Source of the DNA: Balneolaceae bacterium
Lineage (GTDB): Bacteria; Bacteroidota; Rhodothermia; Balneolales; Balneolaceae
Direction: 5' to 3'
NCBI GenBank assembly: GCA_034521495.1
Contig: JAXHMK010000021.1
Span: 179,455 to 243,454, forward strand
DNA length: 64,000 bases
Below the pieces are notes generated by a model. The model was given only the letters and a program-made list of their open reading frames with translations, did no database searches and had not been told where the DNA came from. This document shows, piece by piece, positions 38,197-47,723 of this stretch. The translations under genes and the position numbers were made by a program. How positions within the stretch are numbered: position 1 is the first letter of the stretch; each line of letters starts with the position of its first letter.

Positions 38197-39330
38197 GTGA
38201 AAGAGAATCCTAATACTCACGAAATTTCCTACATAACCTCCGAAAAGGAGCGTAAAGAGTTCATCAAGTTTCCTTACCAACACTATTCTCACAATAAATA
38301 TTGGGTTGCTCCACTTTTAATGGAGCAGAAAAAACTCATCGACGAAAAGAAAAACCCATTTTATAATAATGCAGAGATTGCGCTTTTCCTGGCAAAATTG
38401 AACGGAACTATTTCGGGCCGAATAGCTGCAATTATCGATCACCGTTACAATAAATTTCATCAGGTGAAAACCGGGTTTTTTGGTTTTTTTGAATCGATTG
38501 ACAATCAAAATACGACAAATCTTCTTTTTAAAGTTGCAGAAGACTGGCTAAGAGACAAGGGCATGAAAGATGTTTTAGGCCCTTCAAATCCCGGTATGAT
38601 GGACGAGATCGGGATTTTAGTAGATGGATTTGAGAAATACCCCTCTATTCTGATGCCTTATCACAAGCCATATTACGACAAGCTGGTCAAAACTGCCGGG
38701 TATGAAAAAGAGATGGATCTGCTTACTTACCACGTTACACAAGATAATGTTGATCGGGACAGGGCTGAACGCGCAGTACAGATTGTAAAAAAACGGATTC
38801 CGGATCTTGAGATTCGAAAGATAAACATGCGAAATATCAAGGAAGAGATAAAAATTATCCGTGAAATATTTAACGAGACCTGGAAAAATAATTGGGGTTT
38901 TATACCACTCTCGCAGGAGGAATTTGATTCACTGGCCTCGGATCTCAAAACAATTGTGGATGATGATTTTGCTCATATTGCAGAGATAGGTGGAAAACCG
39001 ATTGGCTTCTCAATTGCTTTACCGGATTACAATCAGATTTTTCGAAATATGAACGGGCGACTTTTCCCCTTTGGTATTTTTAAAATTCTTTGGAATAGGC
39101 GAAAGATTGATAAAGTCCGAACTGCATTGATGGGGGTACTTCCTGAATATCAGGGTAAAGGAATTGATGTATTGATGCACCGGGAAGCCATACAAAACGG
39201 CCTGAAAAAAGGTGTTGATTCGTCTGAAGTTGGCTGGATTCTGGAAAATAATATCCAGATGATACGAGTTGCCGAACGTCTTGGTGGCAAGCTGGACAAA
39301 CGTTACCGTATGTACGGTAAGAAGCTATAG
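38197..39330 (+). CDS. GNAT-like N-acyltransferase (candidate bacterial ceramide synthase)
   Basis: The 377-residue protein begins with a GTG directly after the spt stop codon. The segment NKYWVAPLLMEQKKLIDEKKNPFYNNAEIALFLAKLNG is typical of the large family of GNAT-like proteins of about 380 residues. A GNAT fold follows (NETWKNNWGFIPLSQEEFDSLASDL, HIAEIGGKPIGFSIALPDYNQIF, RTALMGVLPEYQGKGIDVLMHREAI, EVGWILENNIQMIRVAERLGG). In Caulobacter the ceramide synthase bCerS is an acyl-CoA N-acyltransferase in a similar neighbourhood. Fusion-like coupling with spt suggests it acylates the SPT product. Inference. Confidence 0.75.
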   Translation: MKENPNTHEISYITSEKERKEFIKFPYQHYSHNKYWVAPLLMEQKKLIDEKKNPFYNNAEIALFLAKLNGTISGRIAAIIDHRYNKFHQVKTGFFGFFESIDNQNTTNLLFKVAEDWLRDKGMKDVLGPSNPGMMDEIGILVDGFEKYPSILMPYHKPYYDKLVKTAGYEKEMDLLTYHVTQDNVDRDRAERAVQIVKKRIPDLEIRKINMRNIKEEIKIIREIFNETWKNNWGFIPLSQEEFDSLASDLKTIVDDDFAHIAEIGGKPIGFSIALPDYNQIFRNMNGRLFPFGIFKILWNRRKIDKVRTALMGVLPEYQGKGIDVLMHREAIQNGLKKGVDSSEVGWILENNIQMIRVAERLGGKLDKRYRMYGKKL

Positions 39331-39435
39331 TCAAAGGTGGCAACTCCAGCCAAAATTACTCTCCTTTTCTTCAATTTCTGGTTTAAAAAACCTACATTAA
39401 AAGAAGAGAATGAATGAATTTAATCCAATTTTATT

Positions 39436-40827
39436 ATGGCTGACTATCGTATTGAAAAAGACTCAATGGGCGAAGTAAAAGTACCAAAAGATGCATACTA
39501 CGGCGCCCAAACGCAGAGAGCATTTGAAAACTTTCCAATTAGCAATATCCGTTTTAGCAGTGATTTTATTTCTGCATTGGGAAGAGTGAAAAAAGCAGCT
39601 GCTCTTGTTAATTCAGATCTTGAATTGCTCGATGAAAATATATCTGAAGCTATACAAAAAGCAGCTCAGGAAGTAGTTGATAATAAGTTCGATTCCGATT
39701 TCGTCGTTGAGATATTTCAAACCGGATCCGGAACGTCTACGAACATGAATGCAAATGAAATTATTGCCAAAAGGGCGAATGAACTGAAGTCGGGTACCGA
39801 TGTAACAATACATCCGAATGATCATGTGAATTTTGGTCAAAGTTCGAATGATGTTATTCCTACCACTATCCGGGTTTCAGCAACTTTTTCTATCAGGCGG
39901 AACTTAATTCCTGCACTTGAGAATTTACATAAATCTCTTCTTGAGAAGGGAGAGGAGTTAAAAGATGTTGTAAAAACAGGACGTACTCACCTAATGGATG
40001 CTATGCCCGTTACCATTCAGCAGGAGTTTGGCGGATATGCACGCCAGGTTGAACTGGGAATAGAGCGCCTGGAATCGACCCTGGAAAGAGTACAGGAACT
40101 ACCGCAGGGAGGTACAGCTGTAGGGACTGGAATAAATACAGATCCTGAGTTTGGAAAACGATTTGCCGCCGCGATGTCTGAAGATACCGGCCTGGACTTT
40201 GTTGAAGCTAAAAATCACTTCGAAGCACAAGCAACGGTGGATGCCCCCGTGGAACTCTCCGGGCAGTTGAAAACAATTGCTGTGGGACTGATGAAAATCG
40301 GGAATGATTTTCGCTGGATGAACTCCGGCCCGAATAGTGGAATTGGCGAACTGCAACTGAAGGCATTGCAGCCTGGCTCCTCTATTATGCCGGGCAAAGT
40401 AAATCCTGTGATTGAAGAATCACTGACTATGGTCTGTGCACAGGTTATTGGAAATGACGCTGCAATTACAGTAGGCGGACAGGCAGGAAATTTTGAGCTG
40501 AATGTGATGTTGCCAGTGGTAGCTCACAATTTGCTTCAATCGATTGAAATACTCTCAAATGCCGCGAATAATTTTGCCGAACGTTCTGTTCAAGGCCTCA
40601 AAGCTAATCGTGAAAAAATAGAGCAGATGGTCGGAAAAAATCCTGTACTTGTAACTGCTCTAAACCCGTTGATAGGGTACGATAAAGCTGCTAAAATTGC
40701 TAAAACGGCGTTTGCAGAAGAACGGGCCGTCTTGGATGTTGCCCGAGAAATGACAGATCTCTCTGAAGAAGAACTTAAAAAAGCTCTCGATCCAATAAAT
40801 ATGACAAAAGGCGGGTTTAGTGAATAA
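39436..40827 (+). CDS. fumC: Class II fumarate hydratase
   Basis: The 463-residue enzyme interconverts fumarate and malate in the TCA cycle. It shows VPKDAYYGAQTQRAFENFPIS, the NANEIIAKRANE motif, HPNDHVNFGQSSNDVIPTT, VKTGRTHLMDAMPVTIQQEFGGY, and the family signature GSSIMPGKVNPVIEES. It lacks a nearby operon partner; the preceding gap is about 100 nt. Confidence 0.95.
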   Translation: MADYRIEKDSMGEVKVPKDAYYGAQTQRAFENFPISNIRFSSDFISALGRVKKAAALVNSDLELLDENISEAIQKAAQEVVDNKFDSDFVVEIFQTGSGTSTNMNANEIIAKRANELKSGTDVTIHPNDHVNFGQSSNDVIPTTIRVSATFSIRRNLIPALENLHKSLLEKGEELKDVVKTGRTHLMDAMPVTIQQEFGGYARQVELGIERLESTLERVQELPQGGTAVGTGINTDPEFGKRFAAAMSEDTGLDFVEAKNHFEAQATVDAPVELSGQLKTIAVGLMKIGNDFRWMNSGPNSGIGELQLKALQPGSSIMPGKVNPVIEESLTMVCAQVIGNDAAITVGGQAGNFELNVMLPVVAHNLLQSIEILSNAANNFAERSVQGLKANREKIEQMVGKNPVLVTALNPLIGYDKAAKIAKTAFAEERAVLDVAREMTDLSEEELKKALDPINMTKGGFSE

Positions 40828-40998
40828 TTTATAAGCAAATAAGTTAAATATTATTAAATATTTAATATGGTTTAAGAGGTAAAAATGACATAAAATTTAC
40901 GGGGTGAAAATTTTGGTTTTACGCCCCAAGCTCTTATTATACTTTAGCTTATCGAAAACCAGTACAGGACTTCATTTACTGCTTTAAAAAACTCAAGC

Positions 40999-43410
40999 AT
41001 GGCGAATAAGGAAGCGACTGAAATAAAATATTCTGCTCAGCAGGTTCAGGAAATACTTAAAGACTATAAGTTAGTCCGAACCAGTCGTGAGATGTCGTTA
41101 TTGGGCCGTAAAGAGGTACTTACGGGTAAAGCTAAATTTGGTATTTTTGGGGACGGAAAAGAACTTCCGCAAATTGTAATGGCAAAGTTTTTCAAGAACG
41201 GAGATTTTCGTTCTGGCTATTACCGCGATCAAACGTTTATGATGGCTATTGGCCAGCTAACCATACGCGAATTTTTTTCTCAACTCTATGCACATCCCGA
41301 TCCTGAAGCTGATCCGAATTCGGCCGGCCGGCAGATGAATTCTCATTTTGCAACACGACTTATCAATGAGGATGGAACCTGGAGATCTCAGACTGATATG
41401 AAAAACTCATCAGCTGATCTGTCTCCCACAGCTGCTCAAATGGCACGAACATTAGGGCTGGCCCAGGCCTCTAAAGTGTATCGGCATAGTGAGGAACTAC
41501 TCGATTGGAACCAATTTTCAGTAAACGGAAATGAGATAGCATGGGGCACAATTGGAGACGCGAGCACCTCCGAAGGACTTTTTTGGGAAACCATGAATGC
41601 CGCCGGTGTTTTGCAAGTGCCCATGGTTATGTCCGTTTGGGATGATGGTTATGGTATCTCGGTTTCCAAGAAATATCAAACCATAAAAGAAAGTATTTCA
41701 AAAGCGTTGCGCGGGTTCAAACGAACTCAAAAAGAGCCGGGTATTGAAATTTTTACCGTTAATGCGTGGGACTATGAAGAGTTACTTACGGTCTATAATG
41801 AGGCGGCGGAAGTAGCCAGAGAAGAACACGTGCCTGTGTTGATTCATGTTGAAGAGGTTACCCAGCCCCAGGGTCATTCCACATCAGGTTCGCATGAGCG
41901 ATATAAAAGCAGTGAACGTCTTGAGTGGGAAGAGGAATACTGCTGCATTAACAAGTTTAAAGAGTGGATTATAAAAGAAGATATTGCCACCGAGGAGGAA
42001 CTTGAAGAGCTGGATAAAGAGGCCAGGGATGAAGTTCAAAGAGAGCATAAGAAGGCTTGGAATGCTTTCCAGGATCCCATTCTTGAGGAAAAAAATGAAG
42101 CTTTAAAACTACTCGACCAGGCAATTCAAGAGTATCCCGATCGGAATAAATTAAAATCATATCGATCACTTCTGAACCGCAAAAAGAAACCTTACCGGCG
42201 GGATGTACTGTCTGTGGTCCGTCGAATTTTACTCGAACTGAGAGAAGAAGATTCTGAGATAAAAAACAAGTTAGCAAACTGGCTTGACGAGCAGCAGCAA
42301 CTCAACGCCGATCGTTATCACTCCCACCTTTATAGTGAAACAAAATACTCTCCGCTGCATGTTGAAGAAGTTAAACCGATATACAGTTCCAACTCAAGGA
42401 AAGTAGATGGACGAATTGTGCTTCGGGATAATTTTGATAAGATCTTTGAGAAGTACCCGAATTCGATGATTTTTGGCGAAGATGTGGGAAAACTCGGAGA
42501 TGTTAATCTCGGCCTTGAAGGGATGCAGGAGAAATATGGTAAAATTAGAGTGAGCGATACCGGAATTCGTGAAGCTACAATTTTAGGACAAGGAATCGGG
42601 TTGTCGCTAAGGGGGTTACGCCCCATTGCTGAAATTCAATATCTGGATTATATATTGTACTGCTTACAAGGATTGGTAGATGATGTTTCATCCCTTCGAT
42701 ACCGCACAAAAGGAGGTCAGGCGTATCCGCTGATTGTGAGAACTCGGGGCCATCGCCTCGAAGGGATTTGGCATTCAGGTTCTCCTATGGGAATGATTAT
42801 TAATGCCATTCGGGGTATGCATGTTTGTGTACCGAGAAATCTGACCGATGCAGCGGGTTTTTATAATACGCTTATGCAGGGAGACGATCCGGCGCTTGTC
42901 ATTGAACCATTGAATGGATACAGGCTGAAAGAGAAAATTCCATCAAACCTCGGAGAGTTTACAGTGCCACTTGGCATTCCTGAAATGATTCAGGAGGGGA
43001 CAGATATCACACTCGTTTCCTATGGATCTACTTGCAACATTGTTGAGAGCATATTACCGAATCTGCAAGAGCTGAATATTTCTGCTGAGTTGATTGATGC
43101 CCGAACACTATTACCATTTGACCGAAATCAAATCATCCTTGATTCCCTCAAAAAAACAAATCGGATACTGTTTATTGATGAGGATGTACCCGGCGGTGCT
43201 ACAGCATTTATGATGCAAAAAGTAATTGAAGAACACGGGGGTTACTATTATCTGGATAGTCCTGCAAAATGTCTCACTGCAACATCGCACAGAGCGGCTT
43301 TTGCATCCGATGGAGATTATTTTTCCAAACCCAATGAAGAGGATATTATTGAGAAAATATACGGGATGATGCATGAAGCTAACCCAACAAAATATCCGGC
43401 GATTCTATAA
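40999..43410 (+). CDS. Fused alpha-beta E1 component of a 2-oxoacid dehydrogenase
   Basis: The 803-residue protein joins the alpha and beta subunits in one chain. The alpha part (about 20-460) has the TPP/Mg motif GDASTSEGLFWETMNAAGVLQVPMV and ISVSKKYQTIKESISKALRG; the beta part (about 470-800) has FGEDVGKLGDVNLGLEGMQEKYG, RVSDTGIREATILGQGIGLS, LRYRTKGGQAYPLIVRT and EDVPGGATAFMMQ. With E2 and E3 (not seen here) it decarboxylates branched-chain 2-oxoacids or pyruvate. The fused form is common in Bacteroidota, where it is usually called branched-chain E1; which substrate applies here cannot be told. Confidence 0.88.
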   Translation: MANKEATEIKYSAQQVQEILKDYKLVRTSREMSLLGRKEVLTGKAKFGIFGDGKELPQIVMAKFFKNGDFRSGYYRDQTFMMAIGQLTIREFFSQLYAHPDPEADPNSAGRQMNSHFATRLINEDGTWRSQTDMKNSSADLSPTAAQMARTLGLAQASKVYRHSEELLDWNQFSVNGNEIAWGTIGDASTSEGLFWETMNAAGVLQVPMVMSVWDDGYGISVSKKYQTIKESISKALRGFKRTQKEPGIEIFTVNAWDYEELLTVYNEAAEVAREEHVPVLIHVEEVTQPQGHSTSGSHERYKSSERLEWEEEYCCINKFKEWIIKEDIATEEELEELDKEARDEVQREHKKAWNAFQDPILEEKNEALKLLDQAIQEYPDRNKLKSYRSLLNRKKKPYRRDVLSVVRRILLELREEDSEIKNKLANWLDEQQQLNADRYHSHLYSETKYSPLHVEEVKPIYSSNSRKVDGRIVLRDNFDKIFEKYPNSMIFGEDVGKLGDVNLGLEGMQEKYGKIRVSDTGIREATILGQGIGLSLRGLRPIAEIQYLDYILYCLQGLVDDVSSLRYRTKGGQAYPLIVRTRGHRLEGIWHSGSPMGMIINAIRGMHVCVPRNLTDAAGFYNTLMQGDDPALVIEPLNGYRLKEKIPSNLGEFTVPLGIPEMIQEGTDITLVSYGSTCNIVESILPNLQELNISAELIDARTLLPFDRNQIILDSLKKTNRILFIDEDVPGGATAFMMQKVIEEHGGYYYLDSPAKCLTATSHRAAFASDGDYFSKPNEEDIIEKIYGMMHEANPTKYPAIL

Positions 43411-43551
43411 CGATTTTTGAGAAAATTTTTGAAGGATTTTTAGGTACTGCGTGTAATTTTTTAGTACCCAACTCAAGAGGAAATATTTTCACACCACGTT
43501 CATTTTCAATTTTTAACTATTGGTGAACATTCTATGAAACTCTCCTGATTT

Positions 43552-44865
43552 ATGGAAGATCTGCTTGCAGCCCGATTACAGATGGCTTTATCGCTTGGCT
43601 TCCACATAATTTTTGCCTGCATTGGGATGGCAATGCCGTTTTTAATGGCTATAGCAGAATACAAGTGGATTAAAACTGGAGAACAGGTGTACCTGGACCT
43701 GGCAAAAGCATGGTCGAAAGGAGTTGCTATATTCTTTGCTACCGGAGCTGTATCAGGTACGGCTCTTTCGTTTGAATTGGGACTTCTCTGGCCAACTTTT
43801 ATGGAACACGCAGGCCCGATTTTTGGAATGCCATTCTCTTGGGAGGGAACTGCCTTTTTTGTTGAAGCTATTGCCCTGGGATTGTTTCTTTACGGATGGG
43901 ATAAACTGAAGCCGTGGACACATTGGACAACAGGAATCATTGTGGGCATCTCTGGAGTGGCTTCAGGCATTTTTGTAGTGGCTGCCAATGCATGGATGAA
44001 TAGTCCCGCCGGATTTGACTGGGTGAACGGACAGGCGATTAATATTGATCCCGTTGCCGCCATGTTTAACGATGCCTGGCTCTCGCAGGCTCTCCATATG
44101 ACTATAGCTGCTTTTGTAGCCACTGGTTTTGCCGTTGCGGGTTTGCATGCACTTCTTCTGTTGAAAGACGGAAAAAATAAATTTCATCAAAAAGCACTTA
44201 AAATTGCTCTTGCAATCGGTGCCGTAGCGGCCATACTTCAGCCAATTAGTGGTGATTTTTCTGCCAAGGATGTAGCTGATCGTCAACCGGCAAAACTTGC
44301 TGCTATGGAGGGGCAGTTTGAAACAATGAAACCGGCTCCTCTCAGTATTGGTGGAATACCGAATGAAAAAACGCGGGAGATGGAGTATGCTATTGAAATC
44401 CCGGGATTACTCAGTTTTCTGGCTCACGGAGATTTTAATGCAGAAGTGATTGGCCTCGATCAATTTCCTGAGAATGAGTGGCCTCCGGTTTTGATTACAC
44501 ATATTGCATTTCAGGTCATGGTGGCATCTGGTATTGTAATGATGTTCGTAGGGCTGATCTACTTGTACATTTACTGGCGGAGAAAAGATTTATTGCGTTC
44601 CAGGTGGTTCTTATGGTTGGTTGGAATCTGTACTCCGCTCGGATTTATAGCGGTTGAAGCCGGATGGACTGTAACGGAAGTGGGCCGTCAGCCCTGGATT
44701 ATTTACGGAATTATGAAAACAGAGGAGGCTGTCTCGTCAATGCCGGGGCTCCAGTATCCGTTCTTTATATTTACGGGAGTTTATCTGTTGCTTACGTTTA
44801 TTGTAACTTGGCTGATGTACAGGCAAATCATAACCCTGGCCGATCGCTATGAAACTGCAAAATGA
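43552..44865 (+). CDS. cydA: Cytochrome bd ubiquinol oxidase subunit I
   Basis: The 437-residue subunit has nine membrane segments. The N-terminus RLQMALSLGFHIIFACIGMAMPF carries the His that ligates heme, and GTAFFVEAIALGLFLYGWDKL, the Q-loop region (DRQPAKLAAMEGQFETMKPAPL), and GIPNEKTREMEYAIEIPGLLSFLAHGDF are typical. It forms the heme- and quinol-binding half of the high-affinity, non-proton-pumping oxidase. The Q-loop is short (the S subfamily). It is separated from cydB by a 143-bp inverted-repeat element that begins at its stop codon. Confidence 0.93.
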   Translation: MEDLLAARLQMALSLGFHIIFACIGMAMPFLMAIAEYKWIKTGEQVYLDLAKAWSKGVAIFFATGAVSGTALSFELGLLWPTFMEHAGPIFGMPFSWEGTAFFVEAIALGLFLYGWDKLKPWTHWTTGIIVGISGVASGIFVVAANAWMNSPAGFDWVNGQAINIDPVAAMFNDAWLSQALHMTIAAFVATGFAVAGLHALLLLKDGKNKFHQKALKIALAIGAVAAILQPISGDFSAKDVADRQPAKLAAMEGQFETMKPAPLSIGGIPNEKTREMEYAIEIPGLLSFLAHGDFNAEVIGLDQFPENEWPPVLITHIAFQVMVASGIVMMFVGLIYLYIYWRRKDLLRSRWFLWLVGICTPLGFIAVEAGWTVTEVGRQPWIIYGIMKTEEAVSSMPGLQYPFFIFTGVYLLLTFIVTWLMYRQIITLADRYETAK

Positions 44866-45007
44866 GTACGCCGGGCAGCTTGTCCGGCCAGGGTCGTTAA
44901 AGAAGCGAAGAATGATATGGTGGCAAGCAGGCCATCAGAAAGAAACCTCGATTAAAAAATAAAGTTCAAAAACGTTTAGAAGTAACGGGCAAGCTGCCCG
45001 TTGTACT
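44865..45007. repeat. 143-bp inverted-repeat element between cydA and cydB
   Basis: The ends are AGTACGCCGGGCAGCTTG (44865-44882) and CAAGCTGCCCGTTGTACT (44990-45007), 16 of 18 positions complementary. The left end overlaps the cydA stop codon by one base. The element has no coding capacity, is located inside what would otherwise be one operon, and resembles the other short elements in the window in length only. Confidence 0.7.
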
Positions 45008-45016
45008 ATTACAATT

Positions 45017-46024
45017 ATGTTAATGGAAGTCATCATATTTTTCCTTGGGTTGTCGATGGTGTTCTATGTTCTGTTTGGCGGGGCAGACTTTGGTGCCGGT
45101 GTGCTTGAATTGATCTCCGGAAATATGAATCGAAAGTCAATAGCACACGCTATCGGTCCGGTTTGGGAGGCAAACCACGTATGGCTTATACTTGTGGTGG
45201 TAATTTTGTTTATGGGATTTCCAAGAATCTATTCAACACTGACATTGTACTTGCACATACCACTACTCATTATGCTGATCGGGATTATATTCAGGGGTAC
45301 TGCATTTGCATATATGCACTATGATGCTATTCAGGGGCGAAGTAACGAAGTCTATAATTGGGCGTTCAAAATTTCCAGCATTGTTACACCACTTTTTTTA
45401 GGGATTGTAGTTGGAGCTGCCATACTTGGACAGATGAATCCGGATGCTCCAACTTTTTATGAGGGATTTATCGCTCCGTGGTTGAACCTGTTTTCGTTTT
45501 CAGTCGGTATTTTTACAGTAATCCTTTTTACATTTTTGGCTGATATATATATGATAGGGGAGACGAATGATGATTCTGAATTCAGGGCTTTTACCTCTTC
45601 AGCCAGGAATTTGAATGTAATATCAGTTGCTTCAGGAATTTTTGTTTTTACCTCTGCAGAGTTTAACGGCCTGCCGCTCTTTTCTATGTATTTAAATTCC
45701 TGGTTTGCTCTTTCAATGGTAATGTTTGCCACGCTCTTGATTCCAATTTTATGGTGGAGCCTGCAAAAAGAGAAAGTTCTAATATCAAGGACATTGGCGG
45801 CGGGACAAGTAATTGCTGTAATGTTAGCCTGGTTCTGGGTACAGATGCCTGTTGTAATTCGGCAATCAGGAGCTGAAGATCTCACCTTTTATAACTCCGT
45901 AGCCCCCGATGCTACATTATGGCAACTATTTTGGGCATTGGCAGTAGGTTCATGCATTATTCTGCCTTTTCTTTATTATTTGATGAAGGTGTTCAAAGGG
46001 AGCCAGTTTACCAAAGAGAATTAA
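45017..46024 (+). CDS. cydB: Cytochrome bd ubiquinol oxidase subunit II
   Basis: The 335-residue membrane protein starts MLMEVIIFFLGLSMVFYVLFGGADFGAGVLEL, contains IGPVWEANHVWLILVVVILFMGFPRIY, and GTAFAYMHYD, and has eight or nine hydrophobic segments to IILPFLYYLMKVF. It is subunit II of the bd oxidase and pairs with cydA upstream. The cydC/cydD transporter genes are not in the window. Confidence 0.93.
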   Translation: MLMEVIIFFLGLSMVFYVLFGGADFGAGVLELISGNMNRKSIAHAIGPVWEANHVWLILVVVILFMGFPRIYSTLTLYLHIPLLIMLIGIIFRGTAFAYMHYDAIQGRSNEVYNWAFKISSIVTPLFLGIVVGAAILGQMNPDAPTFYEGFIAPWLNLFSFSVGIFTVILFTFLADIYMIGETNDDSEFRAFTSSARNLNVISVASGIFVFTSAEFNGLPLFSMYLNSWFALSMVMFATLLIPILWWSLQKEKVLISRTLAAGQVIAVMLAWFWVQMPVVIRQSGAEDLTFYNSVAPDATLWQLFWALAVGSCIILPFLYYLMKVFKGSQFTKEN

Positions 46025-46049
46025 AACAGATCTCTCATTATTGCTTATA

Positions 46050-46178
46050 GAAGGCTTTGCAAAACCGTGGTTATCGGTCAATCTGAACTCGATTCAGATT
46101 CTCCGTTCGTCTTTATAGCCAGTATCTGGAGATCCTGAATCAAGTTCAGGATGACGGTCAAAGTTTTGCAAAGCCTTC
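46050..46178. mobile_element. 129-bp MITE-like element, copy 2
   Basis: Same length and same 16-bp terminal inverted repeats as 11279-11407, with about a dozen differences inside. It fills the convergent gap between cydB and the heme O synthase gene, ending 2 nt before the latter's stop codon (46181), so the paired ends may also act as a terminator for both genes. The flanking 5-mers are TTATA and TTCTA, which match at four of five positions. Confidence 0.75.
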
Positions 46179-46180
46179 TT

Positions 46181-47086
46181 CTAAAGAATCATCCAGTCAG
46201 CAAAAATAAATATCCAGATGAGTGGCAGATAAACAAACGAAGCAAACATCAGCGCTTTTGCGGTGTCTTTATCACGTGAGATTGTAAAGCGTATACCATA
46301 CCAAAGATAGCCGAGTGTAGTGAGGAGCGAACCGCCGAGGTATAACCAGTTCACCAAATCCATCACATAGAGCTTATACACAGTTGGTATAAGTATAAGA
46401 AGAGGTATGATAATCCAAAGAGACGCTTTCCATCCGTATGGATCGTTCTTGGGAAGCATCTTAAACCCGGCGTGTTCGTAATCCTCTTTGCAAACCCAGG
46501 CTATAGCCATGACATGCGGAATTTGCCAGCAGTAGATTACACCGAAGAGAATCCACATTCCGTGCTCAAAAACGGTTCCTGTGGCAGCGGCCCAGCCGCC
46601 AACTACCGGTAATGCACCGGGAATGGCACCCACAAATACATTCAAAGCAGATATTCGTTTCAAAGGAGTGTAAGCGTACAGGTAGATGATAGTAGTAGCA
46701 AGGGAGACCAGTCCGGCAACGATATTGACCATCAGGAGCAAATAAGCCAGTCCACCGATAATAAGACTCATCGAAAAGATTAAGCTCTGTTTAGGCGAAA
46801 TACGATAAGCGGGGAGAGGACGCTGACTGGTTCGGCGCATAATACTATCCAGATCGCGTTCCATAAACATGTTGTGTGCGGCGGTACCGGCAGCAATTAA
46901 ATAGGTGCCAAAGATGGCGTGAATCATTGTAACAAAATTCACGGCTCCGGCTGATCCCATCAAAAACCCAATCAACATGCTCGAAACAACTGTGAAAGTT
47001 ATACCGGGCTTTGTGAGTTCATAATAATCACTCACTGTTCCCAGGAACTCTTTGAGGGTAATATTTTTAGTTAAACTATTATTCAT
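46181..47086 (-). CDS. cyoE: Heme O synthase (protoheme IX farnesyltransferase)
   Basis: The 301-residue UbiA-type prenyltransferase adds farnesyl to heme B to make heme O. It has the first Asp-rich motif region NMFMERDLDSIMRRTSQRPLP and the second metal/pyrophosphate region IPHVMAIAWVCKEDYEHAG, with ALPVVGGWAAATG between and about eight membrane segments. I start it at the ATG at 47086 (MNNSLTKNITLKEFLG); the frame is open upstream to 47173 but looks non-coding. It fits with the heme A synthase gene further along. Confidence 0.92.
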   Translation of the reverse strand: MNNSLTKNITLKEFLGTVSDYYELTKPGITFTVVSSMLIGFLMGSAGAVNFVTMIHAIFGTYLIAAGTAAHNMFMERDLDSIMRRTSQRPLPAYRISPKQSLIFSMSLIIGGLAYLLLMVNIVAGLVSLATTIIYLYAYTPLKRISALNVFVGAIPGALPVVGGWAAATGTVFEHGMWILFGVIYCWQIPHVMAIAWVCKEDYEHAGFKMLPKNDPYGWKASLWIIIPLLILIPTVYKLYVMDLVNWLYLGGSLLTTLGYLWYGIRFTISRDKDTAKALMFASFVYLPLIWIFIFADWMIL

Positions 47087-47225
47087 CAAATGGTGTTTAA
47101 ATCGGCTCTGAAAATAACCATTTTGGAATTGAGATGTTAGATCAAGTTTCAGGATACAGGAAACAGGCTGCAAGTACAGTTGTTTTATGTAATTTGAATC
47201 GATGTATTAAAAAGGATAGATATTA

Positions 47226-47594
47226 TTATTCGATATGTTGATTTTCAACACCTTGAATGAATCTATACATTATTTTTCCAATAATATTTAATTTTTCTGA
47301 GAGGCTCTTAAAAAGTTTCTGATTCTGGAGTGAACCTGTTTCATAAAGTGTTTCCAAATGGTCTCTTGTTTCATCAACTGAAGAATGAGCATAAATCAAA
47401 AAACGCAAATAATCGTTTTTAAATCTTCTTCTACCATATCCTTCAACAATATTTGATCGAATTGATTTTGAAGATCTGCGAATTTGACTCCCTGTTTCAT
47501 AAAGTTCGTATCGTGGTAATTCCATCGACATTCGATGGATCTCGATTGAAATTTCACGTGCTAATTGCCAAATTTTAAGTTTTTTGTAACTCAT
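47226..47594 (-). CDS. Four-helix bundle protein (23S rRNA intervening-sequence/S23 family)
   Basis: The 122-residue protein fits the S23/four-helix bundle family: [53 protein letters not shown], then [23 protein letters not shown]. Members are found inside some 23S rRNA intervening sequences but far more often as stand-alone genes of unknown function, spread by lateral transfer. It sits between two heme synthesis genes, transcribed on the same strand as heme O synthase. Confidence 0.85.
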   Translation of the reverse strand: MSYKKLKIWQLAREISIEIHRMSMELPRYELYETGSQIRRSSKSIRSNIVEGYGRRRFKNDYLRFLIYAHSSVDETRDHLETLYETGSLQNQKLFKSLSEKLNIIGKIMYRFIQGVENQHIE

Positions 47595-47723
47595 AAAATG
47601 ATGTTTTTATATGTATGAACTCGAAAATCCAAAAGCCTTACAAAACATTTTTTATTACTTTCCTCTGTATTAGTTTTCAAAATCTTCATCCTGTAACTTG
47701 CATCCTGAGACCTGTACCCTGAA

